DNA of 64,000 bases from contig NC_064616.1 of NCBI RefSeq assembly GCF_023898315.1, positions 531,793,102-531,857,101 on the forward strand. The letters are read 5' to 3'. This DNA comes from Schistocerca nitens (Eukaryota; Arthropoda; Insecta; Orthoptera; Acrididae). This document shows positions 10,913-21,433 of the stretch, piece by piece. The translations under genes and the position numbers were made by a program. How positions within the stretch are numbered: the stretch's first letter is position 1; each line of letters starts with the position of its first letter. The notes under the pieces are model-generated. The model was given only the letters and a program-made list of their open reading frames with translations, made no database searches and had not been told where the DNA came from.

Positions 10913-11319
10913 ATCACTATCAACATATAGTTATGTGTTTTAAGTTGCACATGTATGTTTTTTCAGCCGAAATGAAAACTCTAGATTCAGTTAGAGATGG
11001 CAGACTTGATTTCACTGTTCTGAACCTTAAACCTTCTGGAGTACTTAGATTTAGATAATGGAAATGATGCCACAGCTTCTGCTGTATTGCGGGTTGCCTG
11101 CACTGTCCTGAATCCTGCTGTAGGCAACCTTTGCTTTGCATATTATGGCAGAAACTTTGGTACTGTTGACATCGTTAAAAGTCTACATATTTCAGAAGGT
11201 ATGAGGTTTAAAGCAGTGAAAATAAGTCTGCCATCACTAACTGTACCTCTAATTTTCATTTCTGCAGAAAAATCATACATGTGCTATTTGAAAAATCATA
11301 GCTTTGTGTTGAAAGTGAT
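10913..11319. repeat. Imperfect inverted repeat, ~150-bp arms
   Basis: The arm at 10913-11065 (with GCACATGTATG and AGAGATGGCAGACTT) is mirrored in inverse by 11165-11319 (CATACATGTGC, AAGTCTGCCATCACT). The loop of about 100 bases contains a second minor palindrome near 11100 (CCTGCACTGTCCTG). It resembles a MITE or foldback element. No clear target duplication was found. Confidence 0.6.
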
Positions 11320-11864
11320 GTTTGTTTACATTTATGAATTGTTCATTCTTGCCCATTGTGTGAGCCCCTGACATAGGTGCATCCCTGGCCTCCTGGCCAA
11401 TTGCATTTTTCACAATATTTTTTTTTTTTTTTTTCCATTTCAGATATGTATGAGATGGTAAAGTTAGGTGGAACATCATATAGATACTAAAATAAGGGGA
11501 AACACTTATCTGAATGAGGATACTTCAGTTTTACAGTCAGTATTTGCAGGAATCAGAACTGTAGTTTGCAATTAATGTTATAGTGCCAGCTTTGCAAAGC
11601 ACACAAAAATGTCATACAATACATAAGAAATCATGAGACATGCAAGTTTTTATACAGTCAGTGAAAGATAATGGGAAAATGATATGAACAGCACATTTAT
11701 TTTTTATGTAAAGTACTAGAATTTAGAGTTTTGAATCAAATACATTTGATACATTGGTTGTACAGAAAGGAAAAACTGGAATTCAGCTTATATATGCAAA
11801 TAAACATGTGAACTGCATGAATGTTGTACTTAGCTGATCTAGTGACTCCTTCTACAATAGCATG
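11320..11864. other. Intron sequence with a poly-T run
   Basis: Contains a T-run near 11419-11435. No other recognisable feature. Confidence 0.4.
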
Positions 11865-12640
11865 CCATGGATGAACACTGTAACATCAATGTATCCCACT
11901 GAAGACAGTGAAAACTGAGTAGTACTAACAAAGCATGTCTTCTGCATGAGGTAGTTAACAAGTGTTTCCCAACATCATTGAGGTATGAGCCATACTTACA
12001 GTATGTTTGGGAAAACTACAGCAGTATCAATAAGAAAAAAAATTGTTCTGCAAAGAAAGGTCATTAGATCATTCTGAATAAAAACAAACAGAGGCATGCA
12101 GAACTGCCTTCGGTAATAGAAAAATATTGACTTTTCCATCCATGTACATATACAGGTCAGTAATTTCACCAATCAAAGACAATACATTACTGGGGAAAAT
12201 GCAGATGTTCATTCATATGACACAATAAATAAAGGTCAGCTGAGAAGCATACCAGACAGGCTGAGAGCTACTCAGAAAGGTCCTCGATATTCAGGTGTAC
12301 AACTGGTAAAACACCTTTCAGAGAGCCTACAGGACAGTATGAGTGAAACAACATTCCAGAAACATCTAAAGAGTTACTTAATGGAAAAAAGAATATTATA
12401 GTGTAGAGAAGTATATGTGTAAAGAATGAGGAATGGTATTATTACCAGTGTGTATGTAGTGTAATCAACTGAAAATATTGAAGTAGGCAGTATGTAAATA
12501 ACTTGTAGTATTTTCTTTTATACTGTAATATGCAGGCTAAATATTTGAAGATATTAGGATGAGTTGACCTGTCCTATATTACAAGTGCACATTCTGTACG
12601 TGCTGTAAGCAAATGTGATGAAATAAAAGTCAGTCAATCA
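11865..12640 (+). mobile_element. Degenerate LINE 3' end, CR1/jockey group
   Basis: The + strand shows fragments of the post-RT C-terminal domain: a YVWENYSSINKKK-like stretch near 12010, an LPSVIE-like stretch near 12107, and PDRLRATQKGPRYSGVQLV followed by LKSYLMEKRIL in 12240-12400. A 3' non-coding part follows. Stops interrupt all frames. The upstream boundary is approximate. Confidence 0.55.
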
Positions 12641-12977
12641 GGGCTGAACCACTGAAGAACCAGAGCTGAATATTGTACCATGTAATATGCTATTTCATTA
12701 GCCATTTCTTATATTTGTATTATAAGGAAAATGCATTCCCTTCCATTCATGTCCATTCACACTTTTTCATACTAGGAACAGCATATGTTTTTCTTTCTCA
12801 TGAAAGGAAATGTGCTCTTAAAAAGTAACGCTTTTGCTTTGCACAAATTCTGAGACATTTTTAGGAGACAATATCTTAAAAGTTTATGTAGAATTATTTG
12901 CAATGAAATGTTCATCATGCGGAAAAATACTTACTAAAATTGAAGAACGTTAATAACTTCAGTTAAATAAGCATATA
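12641..12977. other. Intron sequence, nothing recognised
   Basis: AT-rich stretch between the LINE 3' end and the long-TIR transposon. No feature seen. Confidence 0.4.
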
Positions 12978-14373
12978 CAGGGTGCTCATTTTAACTGAAG
13001 ACATTGAAATATCTCAAATACAACACAGCAGATCAAGAAAAGTTATGATTACAATTTGTTTCTCTTGAAGGGGACTTCCAACAATACCACACTCAACCCA
13101 CCACCCCATCCCATGCAACGGTGGTGAGGAAACAACTTTGGCATCTTCAAGGGGAACCCCCATTTTTTATTGGACATTATGAGTCTGTGGCCAAATCTAC
13201 ATATGTTTTGGTTGAAGCATTTTCTTTGTTTCACCACAGATGATGTTGTAATTGCAGGAATAGAAATAAGTACACAATCATAATTTATGACATACTACTC
13301 AATGGCCCATGAATATCCAATGGCATGTGGGATACCACCTCCATGCTGCAAGGGTAGGACAGGCCAGTATTTCATAACTTCTATTTGGAAAACCTATTTT
13401 GCAACATTGTATTCCTCTGACATATTGAAAAGGGGACTATTCGATGTGCCACCATGGCCATGTAGCAAACTACTACATATCGTAACAGGCAGTGCACTGT
13501 GACCAGAGCTCAAGTATCGTGTAGATGTAGAACAGATAGTGGCTCCAAACATTATAATACAGTGTTTATTGCCCGTTCACCTACCTATCATTTGGAGAAC
13601 AGATGTGTAAATGGATGATGAATGTTGCAATCGCAAAAGACAAAACTAAAGATCCTGATTTCCTCAGAATGTAGGAGAGATGGTGAGGTTGCTGTTGCCT
13701 TGTATGCAGAGCATTTTCCAGAGAAAGCTTGCTATAGTTCATTCTTTTATGAGGTTGTGAATGCCTTTATGTCTGATGGCAGCGTACAGATTGATAAGAG
13801 GAAATGAAGCAAACATGTTATAGGAGAAAGTAATGAAACAGCTGTACTAACAGCAATGCAACACAACCCTCAGCTAAATGCCTGGGAATTGCACCACAAT
13901 TCTGGTATGTCAGTAGGTAGTATTGTCACAATACTACATCATCATAAGTATCATCCATACCATGTGTCATTGCATCAAGAACTTCGTGGCACCAATTTCC
14001 ATAATGGGGTAGTGTTTTGCAAACGAGCATGTCAACAAATGCAAACAACCCTCACATATTTTGCTGAATTACTATTTTCTGATGAGTCTACATTCACAAA
14101 CCAAGGTATTATTAACCGACATAACATGCATTACTAGAGTGTAGACAATCTCCATTGGTTATAGCAAGTTGACCTTCAACATCCTTGGTCAGTCGACGTA
14201 TGATGTGGCATCATGGAGAACAGACTCAATGGTCTATATGTTATCAATGGCACATCGAATGGGCACAAAAATCAAACATTTTTGGAACAATAACTACCAG
14301 TACTACTGCAGGACATTGCCCTGGCCATTCGACAATCAGTGTGGCTTCAGCATGACAACTGCCCAGTGCATTA

Positions 14374-14653
14374 CGATGATGATGATGATGATGATGTTCG
14401 GTTTGTGGGGCGCTAAACTGCGGGGTCATCAGCGCCCGTAAAAATTTCCAACTGTTACAAGGTCCAATTTTTACGCAGTCCAATCTAGCCACTGTTATGA
14501 ATGATGATGATGATGATGATGATGATTAAATAATGATGACAACACAAATACCCAGTCCGCAGGCAGAGGAAATCCACAACCCAATCGGGAATTGCACCTG
14601 GGACTCCATGATCCAGACACAGCAATGCTAGCTTCTAGACCATGAGACGCAGA
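14374..14653 (-). mobile_element. tRNA-derived SINE, minus strand, 12-bp target duplication
   Basis: It is flanked by CCCAGTGCATTA at 14362-14373 and 14654-14665. On the minus strand the head has tRNA-like promoter boxes: TGGTCTAGAAGC (A box) and GGTGCAATTCCC (B box). The body follows, with TTTGTGGGGCGCTAAACTGC on the + strand, and the tail is a (CAT)n run. A second (GATGAT)n tract lies inside at about 14500-14526. It inserted into the transposase remnant exactly after the second catalytic aspartate segment. Confidence 0.85.
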
Positions 14654-15204
14654 CCCAGTGCATTATACAACTCAAGCACAAGAGGTATTAAACCCGGGCT
14701 GGTGAAACATGTCACTTGACAGCTCGCATGTAGTTGGCTATACTGCGATTGCGAGGTTGCAATAGCTGCCACCACACACGCCCACAACTTTGAAGTATGT
14801 TTTGTAAATGTAAGCTACAATCAATGCTTATATGTAAGTGCAACAAAGTACATTTTTCTAACAATGGAGAGAACAACGCCGGAGACTAAGCATTTGATAG
14901 TATATGAAACCGGGAAATAAAAACACCCGAAGTTAATTACAATATCTATGAAAAATAATTCCAAATTGTTACCATAATAGCTGAAAGTAAAACATCATAT
15001 AATAATGTAAACCTAAGCATACCAAAGAACACGCTGTTCCCACTCATAGAATGAAATAAACCAAAACATGCATAGCCTACCCGATTGCAGAGAGAAAGAA
15101 TTAATTCTGTATACATTTACACTCACCAGTTTACAATGTCGATGGTGCAGTTCCAGCCAGTTCTCCTTCACTATCATCGGAATTGGCACAAAAACCATTG
15201 TCTT

Positions 15205-15427
15205 CGTCATCATCATCATCATCATCATCGCCATGCAGTCTGAGGCATCTTCTCACGGTTGACGCGGCTCTCCTGTCAGAGGTTCAAGCCCTCCCTCCCG
15301 CATGGGTGTGTGTGTTGTCCTTAGGGTAAGTTAGTTTAAGTTAGATTAAGTAAGTCTAGGGACCGATGACCTCAGCAGTTTGGTCCCATAGTCCTAACCA
15401 CAAATTTCCATTTCCATCATCATCATT
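15205..15427 (+). mobile_element. tRNA-derived SINE, plus strand
   Basis: The head contains GCAGTCTGAGGCATCTTCTC and the B-box-like GAGGTTCAAGCCC. The body has AAGTTAGATTAAGTAAGT and GACCGATGACCTCAGCAGTT, and the end is CCATTTCCATCATCATCAT. The (CAT)n on both sides prevents an exact target-duplication call. Resembles a SINE seen widely in grasshopper DNA (from memory). Confidence 0.7.
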
Positions 15428-15592
15428 AAAGAAATCATTAATTGTTCATTTTAATTTATAATTCCATCTATAGTCTGTGCTTCTCTTATGAGTTTAGCAA
15501 CATGGTCTACTTTCTTCCTTCATGAGGTAATGTATACAGTAGTGAAACCTTCATGTAGCAGTCTTTGCACTTCTGTAGTAAAAGTCTTGTTG

Positions 15593-16637
15593 TTACTTCT
15601 GAAGTACTCCAAGCCAATTCAGTTGGATTAAAATGGCAATTACCAAGTGACCCTGTTCACTTGCAGTTTCATCTACAACATATTTAGGCATCACGGGCTT
15701 ATTTTGTTTTATGAGCGAGTATAACAACAGCTTTGACATGCACATGTCCGCAGCAATGTCTTTAGCCTGCAACCACTGCACCATAGTTTTTTTACAGTCA
15801 CTATTGGTGGGAATTTGATCTAAAATCACAGAATAGTATGGTGCATTGTCCATCACAAACACTGTCAGAACACTAAACTGGAGCAGCAAATTTTTAAACC
15901 ACTGTAGAAACCATGGGTGGATCATATCCTCATGATAGTCACTTGTTTTTCTCAATCGAAAAACTAAAAGTCCTTCAGGCACAAAGCTGTTTGAAGATCC
16001 TGCATGGGCCACAATTAATCAGGATCCTCTTGCTGTTGGCTGATGACTGCTGCTGTTCAGAGTATCATCAGTTCAGCATTTCTCAACTGATTCTCCAGCA
16101 TTGACCCAGGTTTTGTCTAAACATATGACTGAGTGTATGTCCTCTCCTACAACTTTGTGTAAGAATATGTTATGAGCTGCAATGATGCACACTTTTTCAA
16201 GTAATAGTTTTCGCCCATCTGACTTTTTAAAACAGAAGCCCATACTTTTTTAATACCATCTTGAGTGACATTTTCCCCCCTGAGAAAAGTTCATTTTCTT
16301 TTAAAGAAGTTAGCGGCTTCACTATTGTGGGGTATTCTCCATATATGTGCCGACAAATTGCATCAGATCGGAAAGAATCAATATCTGTAACAAGACAAGG
16401 CTGCATTTTTTTCTTTCCTGGAGTACTTAAAAACACACTGTTTCTCCCACGGGGGCTTTCTTCCACACTTTTTACTTCAGTGTCTTGTAAGTCTTGAAGT
16501 AGTACCCCTTTCCTTATAACTGTTCTTTGACCGAGTCCTAAAGTTTTCAAGGTATGCTGTAAAACTTTATCAGCAGGAATCGATTCATGCCCATGAACAA
16601 AAACAAATCCCTTTTCTTGCTCGTAAAACTCATGCAT
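15593..16637 (-). pseudogene. IS630-type transposase remnant
   Basis: Minus-strand frames 16227-16637 and 15593-16012, with a broken middle near 16090-16120 reading CLDKTWVNAGES (family form with LDETW). The second block has FVMDNAPYYSVIL, the region of the second catalytic aspartate, and PTNSDCKKTMVQWLQ just after it. The first block carries an N-terminal part with PLTSLKENELFSGG. This arrangement matches a group of Tc1/IS630-like transposases common in arthropods. Stops between the blocks make it inactive. Confidence 0.6.
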
Positions 16638-18250
16638 TCCATAGCAATTCCAAAGCCTGACTATTTAATGGCCCTCATTGGCTCAGCTGATTGTCACATG
16701 GTGAATGGCATTGTTTTGGTGACATTTTTTAATAAACAAAAACTGTAGTTGAGGTGGTAACACAACACAGAAGCAGGCATTTGTGCACTAATATACAATG
16801 TTTTCACAGAAGCCAGCAACGTGGTAGTGCCAGTGCCGGAACCGGCTTTTGTTCGGTGCTGTTATTGGTTCAGAAGACACAGTGCCTCACATTCCTCACT
16901 TGTTTGTCAGTTACATTACCAACTTTATTGCGCTGGGGGAGTGACCTTGAAGTGACATGTTTCAGAGGACCAGATATAGATTGTGTTTACACTGGTCAGT
17001 GGATCGATGGAGGTGGCCCTATTACCTGGCCTGCTAGGTTGCTGGATTTGGCATCGCCTGATTTCCTTCTGTGGAGATATTTAAGAGATAGGATGTACCA
17101 GCAAGTGCCAACAGACCATGAAGACATGGTTGACCACATCAGGAATGCCTGTGCTGACATTCCTGGAGATACACATTTGTCCTATGTATACTGGGCCGAG
17201 TAGTCCCATATTCGATATGTTGGAGGAATACAATGTTGCAAATGGGGTTTCCAATTAGAAGGTATGAAATACTGGCCTGTCCTACCCTCACAGCATAGAG
17301 TTGGGGTCTCAGGTGCCATAGATATTCAAGGGCCATTGAGTAGTATGTCATAAATTATGTATCCATTTCTATTCCTCCAATTACAGCACCATCTGTGTCA
17401 AAATGGAGAAAATGCTTCAGGCAAAACATATGTAGGTTTTGGTGTACAATTATATACTCCAATTAGAAAATGGGGGTTCCCATTGAAGATTTCAAAGTGG
17501 CCAGTGACCCCACACCCTTGCAAGGGGAAAGGGGGGGGGGGTTGAATAGAGTATCTTTGGATGTCCCCCTCCAAGACAAACAAATTGAAAGAAATTACAA
17601 CTTTTTTTGATCTGATGTGTAATTTTCAAGATATTTTAATGTCTTAAGTTAAAATGAACACCTTGTATATATTTCACAGATTTAGGCTTCTGTGCTTGTG
17701 GTAACTAGTGGCAGCTATAAATGAGTACTATAACAGGATCAGTGATGGTATAGTACTGAGAATATCTCATTTAGAAAGGTATGCTTTGCTTGCACTGCTG
17801 GTTGATCAAAAATGAATTACCACATATTTTGTCACATGTAGAACAGAAATGTCACATATAGAACAGAAACATTAAACAAAAGGAAAGAAAACCGCTGAAC
17901 TTAATATGGAGGCCACTTTTGTTTTATAGCACCTGTGACTCTGTGTAAAGAAAAAGAGGTGTGTTGCTGTTGTGGTCTTCAGTCCAAAGACTGGTTTGAT
18001 GCAGTTCTCCATGCTACTCTATCCTGTGCAAGCATCTTCATCTTTGAGTAACTACTGCAACCTACATTCCTTTGAATCTGCTGACTGTATTCATCTCTTG
18101 GTCTCTATAATTTTTACCCCCCACACTCCCCTCCAGTACTAAATTGGTGATCTCTCGATGCCTCAAAATCTGTCCTACAAACTGATGCCTTCTTTTGGTT
18201 AGGTTGTGCCACAAATTTCTCTTCTCCCCAATTCTATTCAGCACCTCCTC

Positions 18251-18438
18251 TTCAATCCCGCGTCCGGCCATCCTGATTTAGGTTTTCCGTGATTTCCCTA
18301 AATCGCTCCAGGCAAATGCCGGGATGGTTCCTTTCAAAGGGCACGGCCGACTTCCTTCCCCATCCTTCCCTAATCCGATGAGACCGATGACCTCGCTGTC
18401 TGGTCTCCTTCCCCAAACCAACCAACCAACCAACCAAC
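18251..18438 (+). mobile_element. 5'-truncated tRNA-derived SINE with 12-bp target duplication
   Basis: Flanked by CAGCACCTCCTC at 18239-18250 and 18439-18450. It starts at the B-box region (TTCAATCCCGCGTCCGGCC), includes TTCCGTGATTTCCCTAAATC, and ends in a (CCAA)n tail. The same SINE occurs full-length on the other strand at 45475-45717. Confidence 0.9.
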
Positions 18439-18629
18439 CAGCACCTCCTCATTAGTTGCATCATCTACCCATCTAATCTTCAGTATTCTTCTGTAGCACC
18501 ACATTTCAAAAGCTTCTGTTCTCTTCTTGTTTAAACTGTTTACCATCCATGTTTCACTTTCATATGTGGCTACACTCCATACAAATACTTTCAGAAAGGA
18601 CTTCCTCACACTTAAATCTATACTTAATG

Positions 18630-18923
18630 TCTTAAGTGAAAATGAACACCTTGTATATGTTTCACATATTTAGGCTTCTGTGCTTACAATAAATAATATG
18701 CACTGCAGTAATATTTTACTGCCGCCAACTTATATTTTGCGAAAAGACCACAAAGATAAGATAAGAGAGATTAGGGATCGTACAGAGGAATATAGGCAGT
18801 CATTTTTCCCTCATTCTGTTTGGGAGTGGAACAGGGAGAGAAGATGCTAGTTGTGGTACGAGGTACCCTCCACCACGCACCATATGGTGGATTGCGTAGT
18901 ATGTATGTAGATGTAGATGTAGA
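18630..18923 (+). mobile_element. Chimeric LINE 3'-end insertion with locally copied 5' sequence
   Basis: Target duplications TATACTTAATG (18619-18629) and TATACTTGATG (18924-18934) flank the insert. Its 3' part is the end of a CR1/jockey-group LINE with a (TAGATG)n tail. Its first ~57 bases match 17641-17698, which is the right end of the mariner-like element plus its flank. A further ~20 bases near 18713 (TTTTACTGCCGCCAACTT) match about 19531-19550. The pieces are all in direct orientation. Confidence 0.75.
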
Positions 18924-19147
18924 TATACTTGATGCTAACAAATTTCTCTTCTTTAGAAACACTTTTCTTGCCATTGCCATTCTAAATTTTATATCCTCCC
19001 TGCTTCGACCATCATCAGTTATTTGCTTCCCAAATAACAAAACTCATTTACTTCTTTAAGTGTCTCATTTCGTAATCTAATTCCCTCAGCATGACCTGAT
19101 TTAATTTGGCTACATTCCATTATCCTCGTTTTGCTTTTGTTGATGTT

Positions 19148-19285
19148 CATCTTATGTCCTCCTTTCAAGATATTGTCCATTCCATTCAACTGCTTTCCCA
19201 AGTCCTTTGCTGTCTGCATCTTATGTCCTCCTTTCAAGATATTGTCTATTCTGTTCAACTGCTTTTCCAAGTCCTTTGCTGTCTC
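19148..19285. repeat. 69-bp tandem duplication inside the RTE LINE
   Basis: Units 19148-19216 and 19217-19285, both beginning CATCTTATGTCCTCCTTTC, differ at only a few bases. In the minus-strand protein it doubles a 23-residue segment (TAKDLEKQLNRIDNILKGG) and keeps frame. Confidence 0.9.
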
Positions 19286-19660
19286 TGACAAAATTGCAAT
19301 GTCATCGTCGAACCTCAAAGTTTTCGTTTCTTCTTCCTGGACTTAAATTCCTACTCCAAATTTTTCTTTTATTTCCTTTACTGCTTGCTCAAAATACCTA
19401 TTGAATAACATCGGGGTAGGCTACAACCCTGTCTTGTTCCCTTCGCAACCAGTGCTTCCCTTTTGTGAACCTCAACTCTTACAACTCCCATCTGGTTTCT
19501 GTACAGATTGTAAATAGCCTTTCGCTCCTTGTATTTTACTGCTGCCAACTTTAGAATTTGAAAGAGAGTATTCCAGTCAACATGTCAAAGACTTTCTCTA
19601 AGTCTACAAATACTGTTAACATATAGTTTTGCCTTTCATTAGCCTATCTTCTATGAGATG

Positions 19661-21156
19661 TCGTAGTGTCAGGTTTCCCCTTGCTTTCAGCCAGTGGGAG
19701 TACCAGCACAGCAAGACTGTTTTGGTTGGTGTTACAAGGTCACATCAGTCAATCAACCAGACTGGTGTCCCTGTAAGTACTGAAAAGGGTGCTGCCCCTC
19801 TTCAAAAACAACACATTAGTCTGGCCTCTTAACAGATACCCCTCCAGTGTGGTTGCACCCACAGTATGGCTATCTGTATGACTTAGTCATGCAAGCCTCC
19901 CCACCAGCAGCAAGGTCCATTGTTCATTGGGGGGTGGTGGGTAAAGAAGTAGGAAAGAAGAACTGTTTCGAGAATAAGTCTCATAGCCTAAGGTATGAGA
20001 CACTTGTATTCTCCACTCTTTCAATCTTCCCATACTCTTTTCTCCCTGAGGTTAGAATTAATTTTTTCTGAAAGCTGGAACTGATGTGTTCTGTTTTAAT
20101 TGTTTCTGTTGGTAACTAACTGAAAATATACAACAAGAAGGGAGTCATAATGTACCAGTTTCACATAAGAAGAAAGTTTACCACTAAGGCTGAATTAACT
20201 GGATTTCAAGATTACAGGGTTACAAAATTATTAGCAGGAGCCTTGCACATACCTCTTTGACTCTGTATCAAGGCATTGATATTATTCGTAAAGCAATTTA
20301 CTACTGAAACTATCTAAGCATAGTGGCATATATACATTTCCTAGTGTCTTACTCAATCAACCAAGGAGATGTCTTGGATAGCTTACAATAATATGCACAA
20401 AGTTAGGCCAGGCCAAGCCAACAATAAAGGGGAAAGTGGCTAACTGCTGTTTAAAATTTGGAAACACTCTTTGCCTTAGGAGCAGAAGTATACAAGGTAA
20501 AAGGACACAGAAAGAAATACAATGCCTAATCATTAAACACATTTCAACATTGTTGTTGTGATCACTGTGTGTTTGTTTTTGGGTACGAGGTCATATATTT
20601 GAGTATGTTAAGCACTTGGCTTTTAGTTCCTTTACACATTTAAGATTTGATTTGTATCAATTATCCAGTAAAGCATATAGAATTTCACACAACATTCAGT
20701 CTTGATGATCCTCTTAAACAGACTTTTTGTGAGTGAGGGGGAAAGGTTATTGTAGCTTCTTTTGTTTCCTTCTCACTCTCACTTCAAAATCACATCCAAT
20801 GGCTATAAAATAAAATACATATATGCACCAGTGCTGAGCAATAAACAGAAAAGTAATGCAATAATTTCCTTACAGTATTGCAGTTTTATTTAATGTGAAC
20901 TATGCTGAGGTGAATGTGTGAACATACCACTGTGTTTGGCATTTGTGTTCTTGATGGTTAAGTGGGCAAGAGTATAGCAGTTTTTCAGAGAAACTGGAAT
21001 GAGTGGCTGCAGTTAAGGAGGAAATCTTTTTGCTGCAATTGCCTAAAACATTAGAATTGTTCATTTATTAAATGATGATAGTTAATGGCACAAAGAACAT
21101 AAATATTTTTTCTTGTTAAAAATATGAACTAATGGATCTTCTTTATAAATAAACAG
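19661..21156. other. Intron sequence before channel exon B
   Basis: Bases 19700-19950 look like part of a dispersed repeat (with GGTGTTACAAGGTCACATCA and CAGCAAGGTCCATTGTTCAT), but I cannot assign a family. The rest is AT-rich intron with no coding trace. Confidence 0.4.
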
Positions 21157-21288
21157 GTTGCAGGTTTATTCACCAATTTTACTTGGACAAAAGACTGGCT
21201 ATCAGTTGAAGAGCAAGAAGTTGTTAATCACTGGAGAACGCCATACACAAGTGTTTTTGTTAGCCTTGCTGGATTCACAATCTTTCAG
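21157..21288 (+). CDS. ClC-a: ClC-2-type chloride channel, internal exon B
   Basis: A 44-codon exon in phase 0 at both ends, with acceptor AAATAAACAG and donor GTAAGC. It reads VAGLFTNFTWTKDWLSVEEQ then EVVNHWRTPYTSVFVSL and AGFTIFQ. This follows exon A directly in the ClC-2 family alignment: the extracellular loop after the MAGDLNTHDQ segment and the start of the next helix. The preceding intron is about 15.5 kb. Confidence 0.85.
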
Positions 21289-21433
21289 GTAAGCAGTGCA
21301 TGGACTGAATTTTACAGTATGAAAGACAGGAAAACAATAATGCATAGTGGAAAGGACTTCTGTGTTATGTGACTCATGTAATGAAAGCTTAAGTTTATGT
21401 CTTTGAGAAACAGGACCTTTCCATTCAATTATA

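Larger units (their letters stand above)
14690..16960 (-). mobile_element. Second IS630-like DNA transposon nested in the mariner-like element
   Basis: Sequence between the interrupted halves of the outer transposase carries a minus-strand transposase remnant (15593-16637). It must have been inserted after the outer element. Outer boundaries are estimated from where the outer protein similarity stops and resumes; I could not identify terminal repeats or a target duplication. A SINE at 15205-15427 lies near its 3' side. Confidence 0.5.
13622..17203 (+). pseudogene. Mariner/IS630-like transposase, broken by nested insertions
   Basis: N-terminal part: SECRRDGEVAVALYAEHFPE (13673-13732), then a helix-turn-helix region, then ELLFSDESTF with the first catalytic aspartate (about 14070-14100). 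The second is in the stretch ending HDNCPVHY at about 14350-14373. Reading then stops at inserted sequence and resumes near 16975 with GQWIDGGGPITWP and SPDFLLWRYL, carrying the third acidic residue. At least two frame changes and several stops occur besides the insertions. It would be a DNA-cutting transposase; this copy cannot make one. Confidence 0.7.
12978..17665 (+). mobile_element. Mariner-like transposon with ~470-bp terminal inverted repeats, multiply interrupted
   Basis: The left end CAGGGTGCTCATTTTAACT is mirrored by AGTTAAAATGAACACCTTG at the right end, with TA on both flanks (12976-12977 and 17666-17667). The two arms remain alignable for about 470 bp (12978-13450 and 17195-17665); for example, GGAATACAATGTTGCAAA at 17226 is the inverse of the sequence near 13405. 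The transposase remnant between them is split by a SINE at 14374-14653 and a second transposon at about 14690-16960. Without these, the element would be about 2.1 kb. Confidence 0.75.
17962..19660 (-). mobile_element. RTE-type LINE, 5'-truncated, minus strand
   Basis: The minus strand encodes reverse transcriptase and C-terminal parts: VFVDLEKVFD near 19600, RFDDDIAILSETAKDL (FADD box changed to FDDD) near 19300, NEFCYLGSKI near 19030, ESETWMVNSLNKK near 18540, and RHREITNLVLEGSVGGK near 18140. The order and spacing fit the endonuclease-reverse transcriptase of RTE elements. It is interrupted by a SINE at 18251-18438 and a LINE insertion at 18630-18923, and holds a 69-bp internal tandem duplication. 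Inactive. Confidence 0.75.
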
